45,886 nt of DNA from a virus. The notes beneath the pieces were generated by a model, which saw only the letters and a program-made list of their open reading frames with translations, did no database searches and was not told where the DNA came from. Of this stretch, positions 41,006 through 45,886 are shown one piece after another. The stretch covers positions 1 to 45,886 of the IMG/VR virus record IMGVR_UViG_3300032954_000030; one strand, written 5' to 3'. The stretch's first letter is position 1. Each line of letters opens with the position of its first letter. A program made the position numbers and the translations under genes.

Positions 41006-41023
41006 GACGCAGAGTGGTCGCAA
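40995..41023 (-). promoter_or_regulatory. Leftward promoter candidate
   Basis: On the minus strand TTGCGA (41023-41018), 17 bases, then ATACCA (41000-40995). The ATG at 40986 follows 8 bases later. The geometry is nearly the same as at the 31085 promoter (TTGCGC, 17 bases, TACCCT, 9 bases, ATG), supporting a shared leaderless early-promoter type. Confidence 0.4.
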
Positions 41024-41297
41024 TATGCACACAAACCGTGCACATCTGCAGCGATAGCATCACTCACAGTGTGTGCGGCCGCAATCGCACGGCTGGCAGC
41101 AGTCGCGCCTCAGTCAGACAATGTGCTGGATCGTCTGACCGGCCGTGTGCCCTCGACGGCCTCGATTTTTGGCGTACTAGGCGTCTGAGCGGGGCGTCAA
41201 ATCTCTGAGAGCCGCCGCTCCGAGAGCCAGACGGGACACCGTCAAACCACGGACGGTCGGCTGCTGCTACCCTGTGCGCCGCACGGAGGACCGCTCA

Positions 41298-43217
41298 ATG
41301 GCCAAACGCGGGCACCCACTTCAGCCGGAAGAGAAGCAGCGGATCATCAAGCTGATCGAGGCCGGGTACACGCAGACTGCCATCGCGGAGCGGCTCGGGC
41401 GCTCGAGGCCGACGATCTCATCGTACCTGTCGGGGCTGCCTCCCGGTACCACGGGCAAGGGCATCCGCCAGGCCAAGGACGCCGCCGAGGCCGGGGCGCC
41501 CAAGGAGGAGGCAAAGTGGAGCCCCGAGGCCCGCAAGGCCATCGAGGACATCGCCTACTTCGCCCGGCGGTACTACGGCTGCATCATCATGCCCTTCCAG
41601 GAGGAGGGCCTCGCCAAGATCATGGAGCTGCTGGACACGCCCCAGCGCGAGTACGTGGTCATCAACCAGGCGCCGGGCACGGGGAAGTCGATGTTCTTCA
41701 CCCGCATCGTGCCGGCCTGGCTCACCGTTCAGCGGCGGGACATCCGCGGGATGATCGGCTCGATCAGCCAGGGAATGGCGACCCGTTACCTGGAGGCGCT
41801 GAGAAATGATTTCACCAGAAGGCAACCAATCCAGCCCTCTTCGAGCGACATCGCCGCAGGAATCTCAGTCGACGCTGAGGCTTGTCTCGTCGATGATTTC
41901 GGGCGCTTCCGCCCGGAGGCTGGAGGAGAGGATTCCTGGACTCAGCGGGGCTTCACCGTCGCGCAGCTCGGGAGAAGGCCGACGCCGCACAAGGAGCAGA
42001 CGTGGATCGCTGTCGGAGCGGAAACGGAGTACATCGGGACCCGGGTGGACATCGCCATCTGGGATGACGCTTGGTCCGATTCGTTTACGACGGTGGAGTC
42101 AAAGCAACGCTTCTACCGGTCGTTCGATATGGTCGCTGAGCGCCGCCTGGAACCGCACGGGCTTCTCGTTCTCCAGGGGCAAAGAATGGCGTCGGACGAC
42201 ATTTACCGTTACTGCCTCGACAAACGGGCGCCAGCGGACGATGACGATGACGACGATCTTGTTTTGACGGGGCAGATGTACCACCACATCAAGTTCCCGG
42301 CGCACTTCGACGATCGCTGCGAGGGGAAGCACGACAAGAGAATTGCCAAGCCGTACCCCGACGGCTGCCTGCTGTACCCGAAGCGCGTGCCCTGGAGCGA
42401 CCTGCGGATGATCCGGGACAAGTCGATGGCGGAGTACCAGTTGCTCTACCAGCAGGAGGACGCCGACCTCGACGACTGTCTGGTCAAGGAGATCTGGGTC
42501 AAGGGCGGCGAGGACGCCGACGGGAGCTACCCGGGCTGCTGGGACTGGCGACGGGACCTGTGCCAGTTGCCCGAAGGGCTCAATCGGGGCTTGAGCGTTT
42601 GCAGCGTGGATGTCTCGCCGACGCAGTACTGGGCCGTGCAGTGGTGGTACATCGTCGACACCGGCGTGGGCAACGTCCGCTACCGGTACCTGCTCGACCT
42701 CGAGGGCGTGAAGATGCAGTCGGGGCAGTTCCTCGACTACGACACCCGCACGCGCACGCACACGGGCCTCGCTGAGGAGTGGATGGCGAGGAGCCACAAG
42801 CTCGGCTGCCCGATCCGGTACTGGGTGGCGGAGATCAATGCCGCGCAGCGGTTCCTGTTCCAGTACCAGCATGTGCGCGAGTGGCAGGCGAAGTGGAACT
42901 GCCAGATCCTTCCCCACACCACGGGTAGGAACAAGAGCGACCCTGAGCTCGGCGTGGGCCAGCTCGGCAAGCTGTACCGTAACGGCCTCGTCAGGCTGCC
43001 CGGGCTCCCGCAGAACGTCGGCGGGAACGCCGCGAGATGGAAGTCGCTGCGCCTTGTCGATGAAGGGAAGAAGTGGAGGCCCGGCGTGAAGACGCGTGAC
43101 GATCAGATCCTCGCACAATGGTTCGTCGAGTTCAACCTGCCGAAGATGATGACCGGGCAGCAGGCGGTGCCGGCAGTGCGCGATGACATCCCGTCGTGGG
43201 TGCAGGCGTCGGCATGA
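41298..43217 (+). CDS. Terminase large subunit with N-terminal helix-turn-helix
   Basis: 639 residues from an ATG with GGAGG. An in-frame ATG-less extension upstream was rejected. Residues ~11-45 form a helix-turn-helix (EKQRIIKLIEAGYTQTAIAE, then RLGRSRPTISSYLSG) of the kind found in small terminase subunits. ATPase: Walker A NQAPGTGKSM (about 123-132) and Walker B DIAIWDDAW (about 250). Nuclease: CSVDVSPTQYW (about 434), WVAEINAAQ (about 510) and RDDQILAQW (about 600). No separate small subunit is visible, so the fused domain may replace it. Codons 170-345 use many AT-ending codons unlike the rest. Confidence 0.87.
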   Translation: MAKRGHPLQPEEKQRIIKLIEAGYTQTAIAERLGRSRPTISSYLSGLPPGTTGKGIRQAKDAAEAGAPKEEAKWSPEARKAIEDIAYFARRYYGCIIMPFQEEGLAKIMELLDTPQREYVVINQAPGTGKSMFFTRIVPAWLTVQRRDIRGMIGSISQGMATRYLEALRNDFTRRQPIQPSSSDIAAGISVDAEACLVDDFGRFRPEAGGEDSWTQRGFTVAQLGRRPTPHKEQTWIAVGAETEYIGTRVDIAIWDDAWSDSFTTVESKQRFYRSFDMVAERRLEPHGLLVLQGQRMASDDIYRYCLDKRAPADDDDDDDLVLTGQMYHHIKFPAHFDDRCEGKHDKRIAKPYPDGCLLYPKRVPWSDLRMIRDKSMAEYQLLYQQEDADLDDCLVKEIWVKGGEDADGSYPGCWDWRRDLCQLPEGLNRGLSVCSVDVSPTQYWAVQWWYIVDTGVGNVRYRYLLDLEGVKMQSGQFLDYDTRTRTHTGLAEEWMARSHKLGCPIRYWVAEINAAQRFLFQYQHVREWQAKWNCQILPHTTGRNKSDPELGVGQLGKLYRNGLVRLPGLPQNVGGNAARWKSLRLVDEGKKWRPGVKTRDDQILAQWFVEFNLPKMMTGQQAVPAVRDDIPSWVQASA

Positions 43218-43402
43218 ACCGTTTGCACTCCCGACGTTCGCGCTACCGGCGCGATCAGTTGAACGGCTTGCGCGAGCAGGTGAAGGCAGAGCGGTCGCGG
43301 GCCGATCGGTGGATGGAGCAGACATTCCTGGTTGACGCTGCTTACCGCCAGCTCGTCAAGAAGTCGTACCCGATCTACCCGATCGAGAAGTGGGAACGAT
43401 GA
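43214..43402 (+). CDS. Small basic coiled-coil protein (62 aa)
   Basis: 62 residues between terminase and portal, ATGA-coupled at both ends. Very basic N-terminus (SRRSRYRRDQ), a helix with EQVKAERSRADRWMEQ, and a Tyr/Pro end. Perhaps a head-completion or terminase accessory protein. No family recognised. Confidence 0.62.
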   Translation: MNRLHSRRSRYRRDQLNGLREQVKAERSRADRWMEQTFLVDAAYRQLVKKSYPIYPIEKWER

Positions 43403-45210
43403 TCTCCGTTGCCGAGATCGTCGAGCTCTACACCGAGCGCCAACAGGCCCAGGGGCCGCTCATCGCCCAGATGCGCGAGCTCACGATGGCCTACGAGGGG
43501 TCCGTTGCCGTGCCCCTCCCCGAGCTCGACCGCAACGAGAAGGTGGCGGTGGCCAATCTGATCGCCCAGGGGCTCGACCAGACCGCCATGCGTATCGCCT
43601 CCACGCTGCCCGACGTCTGGTTCCCGCCGACAAAGCCCGGCGTGGACCTGCAGGAGAAGAACGCCAGGATCAGCCGGCAGGCCGTGCTCGGGTGGTGGGA
43701 CGCATCGGAGATGGACCTCAAGCTCGGCCGCCGGGCGCGCTGGCTGATCGGCTACGCCTGCTCCCCCGTGCAGTTGTGCTGGGACGACAAGCGTGGCTGC
43801 CCCAAGTGGAAGCTCAGGGACCCGGTGCAGTTGTTCCCCGCCCGTGGCGAGGATCCCGACTGCATGGTCCCCGACAACGCCATCTACGCCTTCAAGCGCA
43901 GCCTGTCGTGGCTGCGCACCCATTACCCCGACGAAACGCTCAAGCTGCAGAAGGGGAAAGATGCCCGACCCGATCACCTTTTCGAGCTTCTCGAGTACAG
44001 CGACGACACCGAATGTGTGCTGGTCGTGGTCGGACGGGCCAGAGATCCTTATGATCGCCAGGGACAGTGGGGGACACAGCCGTACATGGAGTTGGAGCGG
44101 GCGCCCAACCGAGTTGGATCGCCTCTCACCTTTGTTCCAGGACGTCTTACGCTTCATGGAAGGCACGGGGCCTACGACGGGCTGATCGGGCTGTACCAGC
44201 AGCAGGCCAAGCTCATGGCGCTCGAGGTCATCGCCGTCACCCGCGGCATCTTCCCCGACGAGTGGCTCGTCTCGAGGCCCAACGAGATGGCCCGCGTGGT
44301 ACAGATGGCCAACGGGCGCAAGGGCGTCATGGGCCAGGTTGAAGGCGGCGAGATCATGCCCATCACCGTGCAGCCGGGCTACAAGACCGAGGGGACCATC
44401 GACCGCATCGAGCGGTACATGCGCGTCGAGGGCGGCATCCCCGCCGAGTTCGGTGGCGAGTCGACCACCAACGTCCGCACTGGGCGCCGCGGCGATTCGA
44501 TCCTCTCGGCCACCGTGGACTTCCCCATCCAGGAGGCGCAGCGGGTGCTCGCCCGTTCCATGCAGCACGAGAACTCCGCCGCGATCAACATGGCGAAGGC
44601 CTACAGCCCCAACCGGGCGCGGACCTTCTACATCGGGCGCTCGTCACAGCGCGTCGACTACGTGCCGTCGAAGAACCTCGTCTCCGACGTGAACATGGTC
44701 GTCTACCCTGCCTCCGGCTCCGACATCAACCAGCTCGTCGTGGGCCTCGGGCAGCGCCTCGGCCTCGGCGAGATGAGCCTCTACACCGCCATGCGCCTCG
44801 ACCCCATGGTGGACGACCCTGACCATGAGAAGGACCTTGTCATCGCCGAGAAGCTCGAGGCTGCGCTGCTGAACGGCATCGCCCAACAGGTGCAGTCGGG
44901 GCAGCTTGGTGCCGCCGACGTGGCGCAGATCGTGGCTGCCGTGCGCGAGGACAGATCGACGCTCGAGGATGCCGTGCTCAAGGTGCAGAAGGCCAAGCAG
45001 ACCGAGCAGGCCACCTCAGGACCGCCGGGTACACCGGAAGGTCCCGTCGCTCCCGGCGCGCCGGAGGCGCAGCCAGGCCTCACCCCACCGGGCCAGGCTC
45101 CTCCGGCCGCCGGCACCATCGGGCCGCAACCCAATCAGCAGGGGTTGGCGCAGCTTCTCGGTGCGTTGAAGTCCGGGGCGCAGTCCCCCGTTCCGAGGAC
45201 CGCAGCGTAA
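43399..45210 (+). CDS. Portal protein
   Basis: 603 residues. N-terminal helix, then VAVANLIAQGLDQTAMRIASTLPD, a conserved start of phage portals, and VQLCWDDKRGCPKWKLRDPVQLF (about 118-150). The middle has a long helix bundle (IGLYQQQAKLMALEVIAVTRG; EGTIDRIERYMRVEGGIPAEF). The C-terminus (about 530-603) is Pro/Gly/Gln-rich and disordered. Position after terminase supports the call. Codons between about 43955 and 44165 differ in style from the flanks. The stop overlaps the next ATG (TAATG). Confidence 0.85.
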   Translation: MISVAEIVELYTERQQAQGPLIAQMRELTMAYEGSVAVPLPELDRNEKVAVANLIAQGLDQTAMRIASTLPDVWFPPTKPGVDLQEKNARISRQAVLGWWDASEMDLKLGRRARWLIGYACSPVQLCWDDKRGCPKWKLRDPVQLFPARGEDPDCMVPDNAIYAFKRSLSWLRTHYPDETLKLQKGKDARPDHLFELLEYSDDTECVLVVVGRARDPYDRQGQWGTQPYMELERAPNRVGSPLTFVPGRLTLHGRHGAYDGLIGLYQQQAKLMALEVIAVTRGIFPDEWLVSRPNEMARVVQMANGRKGVMGQVEGGEIMPITVQPGYKTEGTIDRIERYMRVEGGIPAEFGGESTTNVRTGRRGDSILSATVDFPIQEAQRVLARSMQHENSAAINMAKAYSPNRARTFYIGRSSQRVDYVPSKNLVSDVNMVVYPASGSDINQLVVGLGQRLGLGEMSLYTAMRLDPMVDDPDHEKDLVIAEKLEAALLNGIAQQVQSGQLGAADVAQIVAAVREDRSTLEDAVLKVQKAKQTEQATSGPPGTPEGPVAPGAPEAQPGLTPPGQAPPAAGTIGPQPNQQGLAQLLGALKSGAQSPVPRTAA

Positions 45211-45392
45211 TGCTCTGCGGCGCCTGTCTGCTCAAGCTGCTGTTGAAGTCCGACGCGACTGACGGGATGACGTTCGCTACCAAGGAGCTTTGGAACGGCG
45301 AACGGGTGAAGGCAGCGGTCACGATTGTGGCTGGCGAAGCGTTGTGCTGGGAGCACTGGTTCGAGACTGCGGTGAGGATGCGAGATGGCTAG
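45210..45392 (+). CDS. Small CxxC protein of cassette copy 1 (60 aa)
   Basis: 60 residues, TAATG-coupled to portal. The N-terminus MLCGACLLKLLLKSDATDGM has a CxxC; the C-terminal ~31 residues (ERVKAAVTIVAGEALCWEHW and following) are identical to the end of the 45693 protein. A Zn-ribbon of the phage type CGxC...CWEHW is plausible, with the C-terminal Cys and His completing the site. It is the full member of the duplicated pair. Confidence 0.65.
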   Translation: MLCGACLLKLLLKSDATDGMTFATKELWNGERVKAAVTIVAGEALCWEHWFETAVRMRDG

Positions 45393-45430
45393 GGGCGGCG
45401 CGAGGGTCGGCAAACCAGCGACCCCATACG
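45298..45430 (+). repeat. Cassette repeat, copy 1
   Basis: 133 bases identical to 45754-45886 (and thereby to 1-127). Allowing one mismatch the match extends to 45293. It covers the 3' half of one small gene and the 5' start of the next. After 45430 the DNA diverges but the protein stays similar for nine residues. Confidence 0.92.
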
Positions 45431-45696
45431 CAAACAGAACGGACCTGCCCGGCAAGGGCGCTCGGGCAGTGAGCGATCTTGTGCCGCTAGGAGAGACCTG
45501 TTGGTCCTGCGGCACTGAGGGGTCGATTCCTGGGTTGAGGATGCCGTGCCCGTTCTGTGAGAAAGGGCACTCATTGAGAAATCAGTCGATTGAGGATCGA
45601 AAAGCGGCACTAATGGCTAGCGGTCATCGTGCGACGTGTGATGCGGTCCTCTATGCGGAGGATAATTCGGACTGCAACCTGGGGTGCTTGGGATGA
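45385..45696 (+). CDS. Truncated/recombined paralogue with zinc-finger C-terminus (103 aa)
   Basis: 103 residues. The first ~24 residues (MARGGARVGKPATPY, NRTDLPGK) match the 82 gene, but the rest is different: CWSCGTEG, then CPFCEKGHS and a later Cys pair, a Zn-finger-like domain also of lower GC (codons ATG GCT AGC, GAT AAT TCG). It seems to be a fusion of the duplicated 5' end with an unrelated small zinc protein. Its stop overlaps the next ATG. Confidence 0.62.
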   Translation: MARGGARVGKPATPYANRTDLPGKGARAVSDLVPLGETCWSCGTEGSIPGLRMPCPFCEKGHSLRNQSIEDRKAALMASGHRATCDAVLYAEDNSDCNLGCLG

Positions 45697-45848
45697 GTGA
45701 CCCAAGCGTCAATATCGACAACCTGATCGCGTCGGTCAACGCGGCGTCGAACAGCGAACGGGTGAAGGCAGCGGTCACGATTGTGGCTGGCGAAGCGTTG
45801 TGCTGGGAGCACTGGTTCGAGACTGCGGTGAGGATGCGAGATGGCTAG
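45693..45848 (+). CDS. Small protein of cassette copy 2 (51 aa)
   Basis: 51 residues, ATGA-coupled. The N-terminus (MSDPSVNIDNLIASVNAASN) is unlike copy 1 and lacks the CxxC, while the C-terminal part from SERVKAAV is identical. It is thus the same C-terminal half joined to a new N-terminus. Too short to be obvious on length; overlaps on both ends support it. Continues as bases 1-89 on the circle. Confidence 0.6.
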   Translation: MSDPSVNIDNLIASVNAASNSERVKAAVTIVAGEALCWEHWFETAVRMRDG

Positions 45849-45886
45849 GGGCGGCGCGAGGGTCGGCAAACCAGCGACCCCATACG
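45754..45886 (+). repeat. Cassette repeat, copy 2 (also contig-end overlap)
   Basis: Same 133 bases as 45298-45430; the final 127 equal the first 127 of the window. The distance between copies is 456 bases. Confidence 0.92.
45841..45886 (+). CDS. 5' start of the gene at 82 (partial at contig edge)
   Basis: ATG at 45841 and the first 15 codons of the Pro/Gly/Ala-rich protein annotated in full at 82-540; it is cut by the end of the window and is the same locus on the circle. Confidence 0.75.
   Translation, partial: MARGGARVGKPATPY

Larger units (their letters stand above)
40515..41297. other. Major non-coding/regulatory region
   Basis: 783 bases without a + strand gene. In order: the end of the GGAACC cluster, an isolated TTGACA (40584), a 19-bp inverted repeat (40590-40650), a 12-bp GC-rich hairpin (40700-40735), a leftward interrupted ORF (40753-40986) with its own promoter and dyad, then from 41024 to 41297 AT-varied DNA with TGCACA direct repeats (41026 and 41039), a TACCCT box (41268) and the GGAGG site (41284-41288) of the terminase gene. 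It is the likely control/replication region of the genome. Confidence 0.6.

Noticed and set aside
40596-41063. Leftward open frame of 155 codons
   Set aside because: Different frame from the 40753 ORF; it runs through the terminator hairpin and the inverted repeat and has a Ser/Thr/Arg-rich, non-protein-like translation.
40852-41208. Rightward open frame of 118 codons in the control region
   Set aside because: Composition is Arg/Cys/Ser-rich, no ribosome-binding site or coupling, and it lies opposite the more protein-like leftward frame.
41245-41273. Promoter directly before the terminase gene (TACCCT at 41268)
   Set aside because: The -10-like box is good but the matching -35 region (AACCAC) is not, so I do not call it.

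Overview
The window is almost certainly the complete genome of an uncultivated tailed phage (short-tailed, podovirus-like) of an actinobacterium, assembled as a circle. The last 127 bases repeat the first 127 exactly, so the unique circle would be 45,759 bp. Actinobacterial affiliation is inferred from high GC, a WhiB-type Fe-S regulator, an Rpf-type transglycosylase and a DUF1906 (Rv2525c-like) lysin. Nearly all genes are on the + strand and packed with ATGA/TGATG stop-start overlaps. I see no integrase, DNA polymerase, RNA polymerase, tRNA or CRISPR array.

Layout. (1) Packaging and virion-core genes cross the contig junction: TerL (41298), a small basic protein, portal (43399), a small duplicated cassette (45210-45848 continuing at 1-540), a 1570-residue virion protein, and three probable internal virion/ejection proteins, one with a lysozyme-like domain. 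A strong terminator (9228-9256) closes this block. (2) A promoter candidate (9272-9300) precedes scaffold, N4-gp56-like major capsid protein and a run of small head proteins. (3) The adsorption block (12.8-28.2 kb) holds a beta-helix tailspike, three tandem paralogous fibre genes, a fused two-domain glycosyltransferase, a ColD/RfbH-like deoxysugar dehydratase, a fibre with a GH26-like glycosidase domain, adaptor/nozzle candidates and another fibre. (4) The lysis block (28.2-31.1 kb) has a DUF1906 lysin, several membrane/coiled-coil small proteins including holin candidates, and an Rpf-like transglycosylase. (5) The early/replication block (31.1-40.5 kb) begins at a promoter that would give a nearly leaderless mRNA. 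It encodes many small Cys-rich proteins, an Imm5-like Ala-repeat protein, a RecB/Cas4-type nuclease, an N6/N4 methyltransferase, an SSB-like protein, an Hjc-like resolvase, WhiB, an HNH endonuclease, a C5 methyltransferase and a primase-helicase. (6) A 783-bp region (40515-41297) holds GGAACC repeats, a long inverted repeat, a strong hairpin and the only plausible leftward gene, which is interrupted by an in-frame TAG.

Most notable for follow-up: the leftward TAG-interrupted gene with its own promoter and operator-like dyad; the 456-bp tandem cassette with near-identical arms at the circle junction, whose copy number the assembly cannot fix; the sugar-modification pair inside the fibre cluster, whose dehydratase has His in place of the PLP-binding Lys; and the large set of small CxxC proteins. 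Functions rest on motifs recognised by eye; no database search was possible.
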